Shown: piece after piece, positions 49,563 through 58,836 of the stretch
Layout: the number at the start of each line of letters is the position of its first letter
Numbering within the stretch: the first letter of the stretch is position 1
NCBI GenBank assembly: GCA_913063035.1
Contig: CAJXYS010000009.1
Span: 1-64,000 of the forward strand
Length of the DNA: 64,000 nt
Direction of reading: 5' to 3'
From: an uncultured Maritimibacter sp.
Lineage (GTDB): Bacteria; Pseudomonadota; Alphaproteobacteria; Rhodobacterales; Rhodobacteraceae
The notes under the pieces: generated by a model
The model's database searches: none
Told to the model about the DNA's origin: nothing
Seen by the model: only the letters and a program-made list of their open reading frames with translations
Translations under genes and position numbers: made by a program

Positions 49563-50441
49563 ATGGCGCTCGACACGAATTCGGACCAGTCAATGTCCCG
49601 CATCGCCATGAAGGCGGAACTGCTGGACGCTGAAACGGAACTGCAGCTGGCCTATGCCTGGCGCGACCACCGGGACGAGGAGGCGCTGCACCGGCTGGTG
49701 ACCGCCTACATGCGTCTCGCGATCTCCATGGCGGCGAAGTTCAAGCGCTACGGCGCGCCGATGAACGACCTGATCCAGGAAGCCGGTCTCGGGCTTATGA
49801 AAGCCGCCGACAAATTCGATCCGGATCGCGGCGTGCGCTTCTCCACCTACGCGGTGTGGTGGATCAAGGCGTCGATCCAGGACTACGTGATGCGCAACTG
49901 GTCGATGGTGCGCACCGGGTCGACCTCGAGCCAGAAGACGCTCTTCTTCAACATGCGCCGGGTGCAGGCGCGCCTCGAACGCGAGGCCTCGGCGCGCGGC
50001 GAGGACCTGGACGGCTACCAGCTGCGCCAGATGATCGCCACAGAGGTCGGCGTGCCGCTGCACGACGTCGAAATGATGGAAGGCCGGCTGTCCGGCTCCG
50101 ACTTCTCGCTCAACGCCACCCAGTCGGCCGAGGACGAGGGCCGCGAATGGATGGACACCATCGAGGACGAGGGCAGCCAGGCCTCCGAGATGGTGGAACA
50201 GGACCACGACATGGCGCAGCTGCGCGAATGGCTGGTCGCGGCCATGGGCGTGCTGAACGAGCGCGAGCGCTACATCGTCAAGGAGCGCAAGCTGCGCGAG
50301 GAAGCCCGCACGCTCGAAAGCCTCGGCAACGAGCTCGGCCTGTCGAAAGAGCGTGTCCGCCAGCTCGAGGCGGCGGCGTTCGGCAAGATGCGCAAGAGCC
50401 TGCAGTCCCAGTCCGGCGAGGTGATGGCGCTGCTGGCCTGA
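49563..50441 (+). CDS. rpoH2: RNA polymerase sigma factor RpoH, RpoHII type
   Basis: Alternative sigma factor of heat and singlet-oxygen/oxidative stress regulons. 292 residues: region 1.2/2 with LIQEAGLGLMKAADKFDPDR and RFSTYAVWWIKASIQDYVMR, and the RpoH box QKTLFFNMRRVQA (near 123). Region 4.2 has LGNELGLSKERVRQLEAAAF. The N-terminus (MKAELLDAETELQLAYAWRD) is like RpoHII rather than RpoHI of Rhodobacter sphaeroides. The 265-nt upstream region contains the RpoE-type promoter. Confidence 0.93.
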   Translation: MALDTNSDQSMSRIAMKAELLDAETELQLAYAWRDHRDEEALHRLVTAYMRLAISMAAKFKRYGAPMNDLIQEAGLGLMKAADKFDPDRGVRFSTYAVWWIKASIQDYVMRNWSMVRTGSTSSQKTLFFNMRRVQARLEREASARGEDLDGYQLRQMIATEVGVPLHDVEMMEGRLSGSDFSLNATQSAEDEGREWMDTIEDEGSQASEMVEQDHDMAQLREWLVAAMGVLNERERYIVKERKLREEARTLESLGNELGLSKERVRQLEAAAFGKMRKSLQSQSGEVMALLA

Positions 50442-50481
50442 AGGCGTTGCGAAACCCGCCTTCCCGTGCCTATCTCTGCGT

Positions 50482-51300
50482 ATGATGACACGCCTCGCCA
50501 TTTTCGTTCTGACCGTCTGCCTGGCCCCCGCCATCGCGGGGGCCATGCGCATGGAGCCTGCCGCGTTGGACACGCTGCCGCGGGCCGACGTGGTGATCCT
50601 GGGCGAGGTTCACGACAACCCCCGCCATCACGAGAACCAGGCCCGCGCGCTGGCTGCGCTCGAACCGGCGGCCGTCGTGTTCGAGATGCTGCGCCCCGAA
50701 CAGGCGGCGCAGGTGACGCCCGGGAACCGCGCCGATCCCGTCGCCCTGGCCGAGGCGCTGGGCTGGGCGGAGTCCGGCTGGCCCGATTTCGCGATGTATC
50801 ACCCGCTCTTCACCGCGGCCCCCGGGGCCGCCATCGTTGGCGGTGCGCTGCCGCGCGCGACCGTGCGCCGCGCCATGGACGAGGATCCGGCCGCGATCTT
50901 CGGTGACGGGGCGGCGGAGTATGGTCTCGCCGCCCCCTTGCCGGAAGCGGAACAGACGGCCCGCGAAGCCGACCAGATGGCCGCCCATTGCGATGCCCTG
51001 CCACCGGAGATGCTGCCGGGCATGGTCGCGGCGCAGCGCCTGCGCGACGCGGCGCTGGCACGCGCGGTGGTCGAGGCGGCGGAGATGCACGGCACCCCGG
51101 TCGCCCTTGTCACCGGCAATGGCCATGCCCATCTGCGCCGCGGCGTTCCCGCCGCGCTGCGCCGCGCGCGGCCCGGGCTGGAGGTGCTCAGCATCGGCCA
51201 GCTGGAGTCGGACCCGCTGCCGCCGGCGCCCTATGATCGCTGGCTCGTCACCGCGCCGGCGGACCGCGCCGACCCCTGCGCGGCCTTCCGCGGCGACTGA
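50482..51300 (+). CDS. ChaN-like exported protein (TIKI/EreA superfamily)
   Basis: 272 residues with a signal peptide (about 1-20). VVILGEVHDNPRHHENQARA and ALVTGNGHAHLRRGVPAALR are the conserved Glu/His blocks of the ChaN/TIKI fold, which in ChaN bind haem and in relatives form metal or esterase-like sites. No lipobox cysteine is apparent. Starts 40 nt after rpoHII on the same strand. Function unknown. Confidence 0.85.
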   Translation: MMTRLAIFVLTVCLAPAIAGAMRMEPAALDTLPRADVVILGEVHDNPRHHENQARALAALEPAAVVFEMLRPEQAAQVTPGNRADPVALAEALGWAESGWPDFAMYHPLFTAAPGAAIVGGALPRATVRRAMDEDPAAIFGDGAAEYGLAAPLPEAEQTAREADQMAAHCDALPPEMLPGMVAAQRLRDAALARAVVEAAEMHGTPVALVTGNGHAHLRRGVPAALRRARPGLEVLSIGQLESDPLPPAPYDRWLVTAPADRADPCAAFRGD

Positions 51301-51362
51301 GCCGCGCTTGCGCGCGCGGCGGCGGGCGCGTAGAACCGAGCAAAGGCCGGAGGGGCGCCCAT

Positions 51363-52562
51363 ATGCTTGCAGGCAAACGCATTCTCCTGATCGTCGGCGG
51401 CGGTATCGCGGCGTTCAAGAGTCTCGAGCTGATCCGCCGTCTGCGCGAGCAGGGCGCGGCGGTTACGCCGGTGCTGACCCGCGCGGCGGAAGAGTTCGTG
51501 ACCCCGCTCTCGGCTTCGGCCTTGGCCGCCGAGAAGGTCTATCGCGATCTCTTCGACCTGACCGATGAGGCCGAGATGGGCCACATCGAGCTCAGCCGCG
51601 CTGCCGACCTTGTAGTGGTGGCCCCCGCGACGGCCGACCTGATGGCGAAGATGGCGAACGGGCATGCCGACGACCTGGCCTCGACCCTGCTGATGGCGAC
51701 CGACACGCCGGTCATGATCGCGCCCGCGATGAACGTGCGCATGTGGGAGCATCCCGCCACCCGGCGCAATGCCGCGCGACTGGCAGCGGACGGCGTCGCC
51801 CTTGTCGGTCCGGCAGAGGGTGACATGGCCTGCGGCGAATACGGGCCGGGCCGCATGGCCGAGGTGCCCGAGATCGTCGAGGCGGTGGCCGCGGCCCTGG
51901 CCAGCGGCCCGTTGACGGGCCGCAAGGTCGTCGTGACGTCGGGGCCGACGCACGAACCCATCGACCCGGTGCGCTACATCGCCAACCGGTCCTCGGGCGC
52001 GCAGGGCACGGCCATCGCGCGGGCGCTGGCGGCGCTGGGGGCCGAGGTCGTCTTCGTCACCGGTCCGGCGGACGTCCCGCCGCCGGCGGGTGTCACCGTG
52101 AAACGGGTCGAGACCGCGCGCGAGATGCTCGCCGCGGTCGAGGCCGCGCTGCCGGCCGATGCCGCCGTCTTCGCCGCCGCGGTGGCCGACTGGCACGTGG
52201 CCGGGGCGACGGGGTCGAAGATCAAGAAGAAACCGGGCGCAGCCGCCCCGGCGCTGGAACTGGTCGAGAATCCCGACATCCTCGCCACGGTCGCCGGGAT
52301 GACACGCGGCCGGCCGCCGCTGGTCGTGGGTTTCGCCGCCGAGACCGACGACGTCACGGCCAATGCCCGGGCCAAGAGAACGCGCAAGGGCTGCGACTGG
52401 ATCCTCGCCAACGACGTCTCGCCCGGGACCGGGATCATGGGCGGCGACGAGAACGCGGTGACCCTGATCACCGAGGCGGGCGCCGAAAGCTGGCCGCGCC
52501 TTTCCAAGACCGAGGTGGCCGCGCGCCTGGCCCACCGGATCGCCGAGGCGCTGGCCGGATGA
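51363..52562 (+). CDS. coaBC: Bifunctional phosphopantothenoylcysteine decarboxylase / synthetase
   Basis: Two steps of coenzyme A synthesis. 399 residues: an N-terminal flavoprotein decarboxylase (about 1-180; [30 protein letters not shown] as the PXMNXXMW motif, catalytic Cys in [12 protein letters not shown]). The C-terminal CoaB synthetase (about 190-399) has [20 protein letters not shown] and KIKKKPG. It overlaps dut by 4 nt; coaBC-dut is a common pair. Confidence 0.96.
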   Translation: MLAGKRILLIVGGGIAAFKSLELIRRLREQGAAVTPVLTRAAEEFVTPLSASALAAEKVYRDLFDLTDEAEMGHIELSRAADLVVVAPATADLMAKMANGHADDLASTLLMATDTPVMIAPAMNVRMWEHPATRRNAARLAADGVALVGPAEGDMACGEYGPGRMAEVPEIVEAVAAALASGPLTGRKVVVTSGPTHEPIDPVRYIANRSSGAQGTAIARALAALGAEVVFVTGPADVPPPAGVTVKRVETAREMLAAVEAALPADAAVFAAAVADWHVAGATGSKIKKKPGAAAPALELVENPDILATVAGMTRGRPPLVVGFAAETDDVTANARAKRTRKGCDWILANDVSPGTGIMGGDENAVTLITEAGAESWPRLSKTEVAARLAHRIAEALAG

Positions 52563-53026
52563 CGCCGGCGCTACGTTTCACCCGCGAACCGGATTCCGAC
52601 TGGTCGCTGCCGCTGCCCGCCTACGAGACGCCGGGCGCCGCGGGGGCGGATCTGCGTGCCAACCTGGCGGACGCGGACCGTGCCGCCGGCGTGACGCTGG
52701 CGCCCGGCGCCCGCGCGCTGGTGCCGACGGGGCTGCGGGTCGAGATCCCGCCCGGCTACGAGATGCAGGTCCGGCCACGCTCGGGCCTCGCGCTGAAGCA
52801 CGGCATCACGCTGGCCAACACGCCGGGCACGATCGACAGCGACTATCGCGGGCCGCTGGGCGTGATCCTGATCAACCTGGGGGAGGCGCCATACAAGGTC
52901 CATCACGGCGACCGGATCGCGCAGATGGTCGTGGCGCCCGTCGTGCAGGCGCGCGTCGAACTGGCCGAGACCCTGGGCGAGACGTCGCGGGGGACCGGCG
53001 GGTTCGGATCGACGGGGCGCGGCTGA
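52559..53026 (+). CDS. dut: Deoxyuridine 5'-triphosphate nucleotidohydrolase
   Basis: Hydrolyses dUTP to dUMP and pyrophosphate. 155 residues with all five trimeric dUTPase motifs: [37 protein letters not shown] and [10 protein letters not shown]. Between coaBC (ATGA overlap) and the ThiF-family gene (TGATG overlap). Confidence 0.97.
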   Translation: MTPALRFTREPDSDWSLPLPAYETPGAAGADLRANLADADRAAGVTLAPGARALVPTGLRVEIPPGYEMQVRPRSGLALKHGITLANTPGTIDSDYRGPLGVILINLGEAPYKVHHGDRIAQMVVAPVVQARVELAETLGETSRGTGGFGSTGRG

Positions 53027-54069
53027 TGCTCTGGGTTCTTGCGCTGATCGGCGGGCTGTTGCTGCTCGGCCGGATCATGAAGGTGCCCGCCGGGCCGCAA
53101 GCGGTGATGATCGGCGTGATCCTGGGCGGCGTGATCCTGGTGCAGATCCTCTTGCCGGCGGGGCATCCCTTGCGCAGCGCGACGGGCGGTTCGCTCGTCA
53201 ACTGGCTGATCGTGCTGGGGCTTGGTGCCGGGGTGCTGGCCTATGGCCAGGGGCTGCGCTGGCTGCGCGGGCGCGCCGCCCCCCCGGTGCCCGAGACCCG
53301 GCAGGGCCCGTTTTCGGAGGAGGAACTCGAACGCTACGCCCGGCACATCGTGCTGCGCGAGGTGGGCGGGCCCGGGCAGAAGAAACTCAGGGACGCGCGC
53401 GTGCTGGTCGTCGGCGCGGGGGGGCTCGGCTCACCGGCGCTGCTCTATCTCGCGGCCGCGGGGGTCGGGACGATCGGCGTGGTGGACGATGACGAGGTCA
53501 GCCTGTCGAACCTGCAGCGCCAGGTGATCCACACGGATGCGCGCCAAGGCATGCCCAAGGTGTTCTCGGCCGAGGCGGCGATCGCCGCGCTCAACCCGCA
53601 TGTGACCGTGCGGCCCTATCGCCGCCGGCTCGACGCGGAAACCGCCGCGGCGCTTTTCGCGGACTACGACCTGGTGCTCGACGGCTCGGACAATTTCGAC
53701 ACGCGCTACCTGGTGAACCGTGCGGCCGTGGCGACCGAAACGCCGCTGATCGCGGCGGCCATCACCCAGTGGGAGGGCCAGATCAGCCTCTATGACCCCG
53801 CGCGGGGGGCGCCATGCTACGCCTGCGTCTTTCCCGAGGCCCCGGCCGAGGGGCTCGCGCCGTCCTGCGCCGAGGCCGGCGTGATCGGGGCGCTGCCCGG
53901 CGTCGTGGGGTCCATGATGGCGGTGGAGGCGGTGAAGGACGTGGCCGGCGCGGGCCAGTCGCTGCGCGGGCGGCTGATGTTCTACGACGCGCTCTGGGGG
54001 GAGAACCGCGTGATGACGGTCAGCCGCCGCGCCGGCTGCCCGGTCTGCGGCGCGCCCGCCGAAAGCTGA
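53026..54069 (+). CDS. Membrane-anchored ThiF/MoeB/HesA-type adenylyltransferase
   Basis: 347 residues. The N-terminal about 85 residues are hydrophobic with two to three helices (LWVLALIGGLLLLGRI, AVMIGVILGGVILVQILL, LIVLGLGAGVLAYGQG). An E1-like domain follows: ATP-binding VVGAGGLGSPALLYLAAAG, SNLQRQVIHTDARQGMPK, active-site Cys in APSCAEAGVIGALPGVVG, and zinc CxxC pairs in CYACVF and CPVCG. It activates the C-terminus of a ThiS/MoaD-like protein by adenylation. No rhodanese domain. The membrane anchor is unusual compared with E. coli MoeB (about 250 residues). Confidence 0.88.
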   Translation: MLWVLALIGGLLLLGRIMKVPAGPQAVMIGVILGGVILVQILLPAGHPLRSATGGSLVNWLIVLGLGAGVLAYGQGLRWLRGRAAPPVPETRQGPFSEEELERYARHIVLREVGGPGQKKLRDARVLVVGAGGLGSPALLYLAAAGVGTIGVVDDDEVSLSNLQRQVIHTDARQGMPKVFSAEAAIAALNPHVTVRPYRRRLDAETAAALFADYDLVLDGSDNFDTRYLVNRAAVATETPLIAAAITQWEGQISLYDPARGAPCYACVFPEAPAEGLAPSCAEAGVIGALPGVVGSMMAVEAVKDVAGAGQSLRGRLMFYDALWGENRVMTVSRRAGCPVCGAPAES

Positions 54070-54084
54070 CGGGCGCGCCCCGAC

Positions 54085-55071
54085 TCAGAGCATGCTTGGC
54101 ACGACCTGGTCGGGCGGGCGGTGCCCGTCCGCGAAGGTCTTGATGTTGATGATGACCTTCTCGCCCATTTCCATCCGCCCCTCATGGGTGGCAGAGCCCA
54201 TATGCGGCAGCAGCATCACGTTATCGAGCCCGCGCAGCCGCGGATTGACCTCGGTGCCGCGCTCGAACACGTCCAGCCCGGCGCCCGCGATCTCGCCCGC
54301 GCGCAGCATCCGCGTCAGCGCGTTCTCGTCGACCACCTCGCCGCGCGAGGTGTTCACGATCACCGCCTCGGGCTTCATCAGCTTCAGGCGGCGGGCGTTC
54401 ATCAGGTGAAAGGTGGACGGCGTGTGCGGGCAGTTGATCGACAGGATGTCCATCCGGCTGACCATCTGGTCGAGGCTTTCCCAGTAGGTCGCCTCGAGTT
54501 CGTCCTCGATCGTCTCGTGGACCCGCCGGCGGTTGTGGTAGTGGATCTGCATGCCGAAGGCGCGGGCGCGGCGTGCGACCGCCGTGCCGATCCGCCCCAT
54601 GCCCAGGATGCCCAGCCGCTTGCCGCCGACCCGGTGGCCCAGCAGGGCGTTGGGCGACCAGCCCGCCCATTCGCCCGACTGCATGATGGTGGATCCCTCG
54701 CGGAAACGCCGCATCACCGTCAGGATCAGCGCGATGGTCATGTCCGCCGTATCCTCGGTCAGGACGCCCGGGGTGTTGGAGACGAGGATCCCGCGCTGCC
54801 GCGCCGTCGCCACGTCGATATGGTCGAAACCGGCGCCGTAATTGGCGATCAGCTTCAGCTTTTCCCCGGCCTGCGCCAGCAGCCCAGCGTCGATTTCGTC
54901 GGTGATGGTCGGCACGAGCACGTCCGCGCGCTGCATGGCGGCGGTCAGCTCGGACCGGTCCATCTTTGCGTCGGTCTCGCGCAGCTCGACGTTGAAGAGC
55001 TCCTTCATCCGGGTCTCGACCGGCTCCGGCAACCGTCGCGTGACGACAACACTCAGTTTCTGGGCAGGCAT
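54085..55071 (-). CDS. D-isomer-specific 2-hydroxyacid dehydrogenase (glyoxylate/hydroxypyruvate reductase-like)
   Basis: 328 residues. NAD(P)-binding LGILGMGRIGTAVARRARAF (near 155), substrate Arg in NTSRGEVVDENAL, catalytic Glu in GLDVFERGTEVNP and His in LLPHMGSATHEGR. Closest in feel to GyaR-type glyoxylate reductases, which would fit glyoxylate produced in the ethylmalonyl-CoA pathway, but the exact substrate is inferred. ATG 55071; longer frames upstream have poor composition. Divergent from the SH3 protein. Confidence 0.88.
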   Translation of the reverse strand: MPAQKLSVVVTRRLPEPVETRMKELFNVELRETDAKMDRSELTAAMQRADVLVPTITDEIDAGLLAQAGEKLKLIANYGAGFDHIDVATARQRGILVSNTPGVLTEDTADMTIALILTVMRRFREGSTIMQSGEWAGWSPNALLGHRVGGKRLGILGMGRIGTAVARRARAFGMQIHYHNRRRVHETIEDELEATYWESLDQMVSRMDILSINCPHTPSTFHLMNARRLKLMKPEAVIVNTSRGEVVDENALTRMLRAGEIAGAGLDVFERGTEVNPRLRGLDNVMLLPHMGSATHEGRMEMGEKVIINIKTFADGHRPPDQVVPSML

Positions 55072-55195
55072 GTCCCTCCATCCTGTGCTGGAATTCCTCG
55101 GGGCATAGTGACAAACTCCGCGCCGCGGGGGCAAGGCGAAAGCGGGCGAAAGATCCCCGGAGGCAGCGATAAATGAAAACGGGCAGGCGCAGGGC

Positions 55196-55702
55196 ATGAC
55201 CGGTCGGGTGATGGGGGCGTTTGCCCTGGCCATTCTCTTTGTTTTTCAATCTTTTGCGGCCGGCCTGGCCGACGGGCGCGGCCCGGTGACGAATCTGCCG
55301 CTGCCGCGGTTCGTGTCGATGAAGGCCAGCGAGGGCAACGTGCGCCGCGGCCCGAGCCTGACCCATCGCGTCGACTGGGTCTTCAAGCGCGAGAACATGC
55401 CGCTCCAGATCACGGCCGAGTTCGGCCACTGGCGGCGCGTCCGCGACCGCGAGGGCGCCGGCGGCTGGATGCATTACGCGCTGCTCTCGGGGGTGCGCAC
55501 CGTCATCGTGCAAGAGGAGATGCTGGCGCTCAGGCTCAAGCCGATGCCGGGCGCGACGGTCGTCGCGCGGGCCGAGGAAGGCGTGATCGCCCGGCTTGGC
55601 GCCTGCCGTGCCGACTGGTGCGAGATCACCGCCGGCGGCTACGATGGCTGGGTGCCCAAGAGCACGATCTGGGGGGTGGATCCCGACGAGATCCGCGAGT
55701 AG
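55196..55702 (+). CDS. Exported bacterial SH3 domain protein
   Basis: 168 residues with a signal sequence (about 1-23) followed by two SH3-like repeats: RFVSMKASEGNVRRGPSLTH (about 37-100) and VVARAEEGVIARLGACRADW (about 120-160). Such domains bind peptidoglycan or assist cell-wall enzymes. Divergent from the 2-hydroxyacid dehydrogenase; a CDF transporter follows after 51 nt. Confidence 0.86.
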   Translation: MTGRVMGAFALAILFVFQSFAAGLADGRGPVTNLPLPRFVSMKASEGNVRRGPSLTHRVDWVFKRENMPLQITAEFGHWRRVRDREGAGGWMHYALLSGVRTVIVQEEMLALRLKPMPGATVVARAEEGVIARLGACRADWCEITAGGYDGWVPKSTIWGVDPDEIRE

Positions 55703-55753
55703 CCCCGACCGCGCGCCGGCGCTAGGATCGGCGCGGGCGAAGGACGGAACGGC

Positions 55754-56674
55754 ATGGCGGGCCAGGGCGACGACAGGCTGAACATTCTCGCGGGCGGGGC
55801 CTCGGTCACCGTGGCCGCGGTGCTGGCCGCGCTGAAATTCTGGGCCCTGCTGGAAACCGGGGCGCTTTCCATCGCGGCGAGCCTGGCCGACAACCTGCTC
55901 GACCTGATGGTCTCGCTCGGGGGGCTGGCCGCGCTGGTCTACGCGGCGCGCCCGCCCGACGAGGACCACGCCTTCGGCCATTCCTCCGCCGAGGATCTCG
56001 CCGCGCTGGGCCAGAGCACCTTCATCACCGTGTCCGCGCTTGCCATCGGCGGCGCCGCGGCCTTGCGGCTGATGTCCGGCGATATCCGCCCGCTCGAGGC
56101 TGAGGGCTGGGGCATGGCGGTCATGGGGATCTCGATCCTGCTGACCACGGGTCTCGTGATCGGGCAGCGCCGGGTGGCGCGGCGGACCCGGTCGCGCGTG
56201 GTCGCGGCGGATGCGCTCCACTATCTCAGCGACCTGCTGCCCAATATCGGCGCGATCGTCTCGCTTTACGTCGCGGCGCGCTGGGGCGTCTACAGCCTGG
56301 ACAGCATCGTGGCGCTGATCGCGGCCGTGATCCTGCTCTTCGGCGGTGCCCGCATCGGCAAGGGGGCTTTCGACGCCCTGATGGACAGGCGCGCCGATCC
56401 CGCGCTGATCGCCGGGATCGAGCGGATCGCGCGCGCCCATCCGGGGGTGCATGGCTTTCACGACCTCAAGACCCGCACGGCGGGCGCGCGGGTCTTCGTG
56501 AACCTGCATATCGAGCTTGACGGGGCCCAGACGCTGGAAGAGGCCCATGCCATCGGTGCGGCGCTGCGGCGCAAGATCCTGGCGGCCTATCCCGAGACCG
56601 ACGTCATCATCCACAAGGACCCCGTCCGTGACCGTCGGGCGGCTACGCCACTCGGTCCAGGCCCCGACCCCTGA
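55754..56674 (+). CDS. Cation diffusion facilitator (FieF-like divalent metal exporter)
   Basis: 306 residues, about six membrane helices and a C-terminal cytoplasmic domain. Metal-site motifs: SLADNLLDLMVSLGGL in TM2 (DxxxD), DEDHAFGHSSAEDLAAL in the loop and ADALHYLSDLLPNIGAI in TM5 (HxxxD). The C-terminal domain (about 215-290) has HPGVHGFHDLKTRTAG and VIIHKDPV. Exports Zn2+/Fe2+/Mn2+; specificity cannot be read. The 3' end overlaps the convergent peptidase by 32 nt. Confidence 0.92.
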   Translation: MAGQGDDRLNILAGGASVTVAAVLAALKFWALLETGALSIAASLADNLLDLMVSLGGLAALVYAARPPDEDHAFGHSSAEDLAALGQSTFITVSALAIGGAAALRLMSGDIRPLEAEGWGMAVMGISILLTTGLVIGQRRVARRTRSRVVAADALHYLSDLLPNIGAIVSLYVAARWGVYSLDSIVALIAAVILLFGGARIGKGAFDALMDRRADPALIAGIERIARAHPGVHGFHDLKTRTAGARVFVNLHIELDGAQTLEEAHAIGAALRRKILAAYPETDVIIHKDPVRDRRAATPLGPGPDP

Positions 56675-58670
56675 GCAGCGCCTCGACCCCCGGCATCCGG
56701 CCCCGGAACGCGGTATAGAGCGCGTCCGCCTCGTCGGTGCCGCCGGCCGACAGGATGTGGCGTTCCAGCTTTTCGGCCGTGGTCTGGTCGAACACGTCGC
56801 CGGCTTCCTCGAAGGCGGCGAAGGCGTCGGCGTCCATCATCTCGGACCACATGTAGCTGTAGTAGCCGCTGGAATAGCCGTCGCCGGCGAAGACATGTGC
56901 GAAATGCGGCGTGGCGTGGCGCATCCCGATGGCCCGCGGCATGCCGATCTCGGCCAGGACGTCCTGCTGTCGGGCCACCGGATCGGCGGGGGCCGGGCCG
57001 TCGTGGAAGGCCAGGTCCACCAGCGCGCTCGCCGTGTATTCAACGGTGGCGAAGCCCTGGTCGAAGTTCCGCGCGGCGAGCAGCCGGTCGAGCGTGTCCT
57101 GCGGGATCGGTGCGCCGGTCTCGGCGTGGGTGGCGTAGCGGCGCAGGATCTCGGGCACCTCGAGCCAGTGCTCGAAGAGCTGGCTCGGCAGTTCGACGAA
57201 ATCACGCGCGACCCGCGTGCCCGAGAGAGAGCCGTAGGTCACGTCCGAGAGCAACACGTGCAGCGCGTGGCCGAATTCGTGGAACAGCGTCTGCGCGTCG
57301 TCGAAGGACAGCAGCGCCGGCTGGCCCCCGGGGGGCTTGGCGAAATTGCAGACATTGACCGCGACCGGGCGCACCTCGCCGTCGAGCTTGCGCTGCCCGC
57401 GGAAGGAGGAACACCACGCCCCCGAGCGTTTCGAGGCGCGGGCGAAATGATCGGCGATGAAAATGCCCATGTGGCGGTCGCCCTTGCGAACCTCCCAGGC
57501 GCGGGCGTCGGGGTGATAGAGCGGCACGTCCACCGGGCGGAAGCTGAGACCGAACAGCCGCCCGGCCACGTCGAAGGCGGCCTCGATCATGCGGTCGAGC
57601 TGGAAATACGGTTTCAGCGCCGCCTCGTCGAGCGCGTGCTCTGCCATGCGGCGTTTCTCTGCGTAGTACCGCCAGTCCCAGGGTTCCAGCGCGCCGTTGA
57701 TCCCGTCGGCCTGCATCAGCGCGGTCAGGGCGCGGGCGTCGGCCTCGGCCCGGGCGCGGGCCGGCGTCCAGACCTGCATCAGCAACCTGCGCACGGCGTC
57801 CGGCGTCTTGGCCATCTCGGTTTCCAGCTTCCATGCCGCGAAGCTGTCATAGCCCAGCAGCCGCGCGCGTTCCGCGCGCAGCGCCAGCACCTCGGCCGCA
57901 ATCGCCCGGTTGTCCGTCTCGCCGCCATTGGCCCCGCGCGCCGCCCAGGCCCGCCAGGCGGCCGCGCGCAGGTCGCGGCGCGGCGAGAACTGCAGGAAGG
58001 GCACGATCAGCGACCGTGACAAGGTGATCGCCGGGCCGTCGAGCCCGCGTTCCGCGCCGGCGGCGCGGGCGGCGTCGACCACGAAGCCCGGCAACCCCTC
58101 GAGATCGGCCTCGGACAATTCCATGGACCAGTCGGCCTCGTCGGCCAGCAGGTTCTGGGTGAAGGTCGTGCCCAGCACCGCGAGGCGTTCCTTGACCGCA
58201 CGCAGCCGGTCGCGGGCGTCTCCTTCGAGCCCGGCGCCCGCGCGGCGGAACATGCGCCGGGTCAATTCCAGAAGCCGCAGCTGTTCGTCCGTCAGCCCGG
58301 CGGCGTCGCGCGTTGCCCAGACGCTCTCGACCCGGGCATAGAGCCGGGCGTTCATCGCCACGTCCGAGGCATAGGCCGACAGCCTGGGCGCCAGGTCGCG
58401 CTGCAGCGCCTGTCGCGCCGGGTTGCTGTCCGCGCCGGCCAGGTTGAAGAAGACCCCGGCCACCCGGTCGAGGGTGCGGTCGGTGCGCTCCAGCGCCTCG
58501 ATGGTGTTGGCGAAGTCGGGCGGCGCGGGATCGGCCGCGATGGCGTCCACGGCGGCGCGGGCCTCGGCGAGCGCGGCATCGAAGGCGGGCGCGAAATCCG
58601 CGTCCGAGATGCGGTCGAAGGGCGGCAGGTCGAACGGCGTGTCCCAGTCGTCCAGCAGCGGGTTTGTCAT
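56643..58670 (-). CDS. M3 family zinc oligopeptidase (oligopeptidase A / Dcp-like)
   Basis: Cytoplasmic metallopeptidase cleaving short peptides. 675 residues, normal length. Zinc motif HEFGH in TLFHEFGHALHVLLSD (near 466) with the third ligand Glu in DFVELPSQLFEHW, and the C-terminal GYSSGYYSYMWSEMMDADAF substrate-binding segment. ATG 58670 (AGGAGGATCCGCCG upstream); an upstream ATG would add 19 residues. Confidence 0.93.
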   Translation of the reverse strand: MTNPLLDDWDTPFDLPPFDRISDADFAPAFDAALAEARAAVDAIAADPAPPDFANTIEALERTDRTLDRVAGVFFNLAGADSNPARQALQRDLAPRLSAYASDVAMNARLYARVESVWATRDAAGLTDEQLRLLELTRRMFRRAGAGLEGDARDRLRAVKERLAVLGTTFTQNLLADEADWSMELSEADLEGLPGFVVDAARAAGAERGLDGPAITLSRSLIVPFLQFSPRRDLRAAAWRAWAARGANGGETDNRAIAAEVLALRAERARLLGYDSFAAWKLETEMAKTPDAVRRLLMQVWTPARARAEADARALTALMQADGINGALEPWDWRYYAEKRRMAEHALDEAALKPYFQLDRMIEAAFDVAGRLFGLSFRPVDVPLYHPDARAWEVRKGDRHMGIFIADHFARASKRSGAWCSSFRGQRKLDGEVRPVAVNVCNFAKPPGGQPALLSFDDAQTLFHEFGHALHVLLSDVTYGSLSGTRVARDFVELPSQLFEHWLEVPEILRRYATHAETGAPIPQDTLDRLLAARNFDQGFATVEYTASALVDLAFHDGPAPADPVARQQDVLAEIGMPRAIGMRHATPHFAHVFAGDGYSSGYYSYMWSEMMDADAFAAFEEAGDVFDQTTAEKLERHILSAGGTDEADALYTAFRGRMPGVEALLRGRGLDRVA

Positions 58671-58836
58671 CGGCGGATCCTCCTGTGAGGCCAAGCTATG
58701 CCGCGCGCGGGGCAAGTTCCAGAGCATGGCGGGCCTCGCGTGTCGGTTTCGGCAGGGATTCCGTCGATACGCTTATCTTCCGGGTTTCGTGGGACGATAA
58801 ACACGGGTCAGGAACACTGCATCGCGGAGCGACCCA

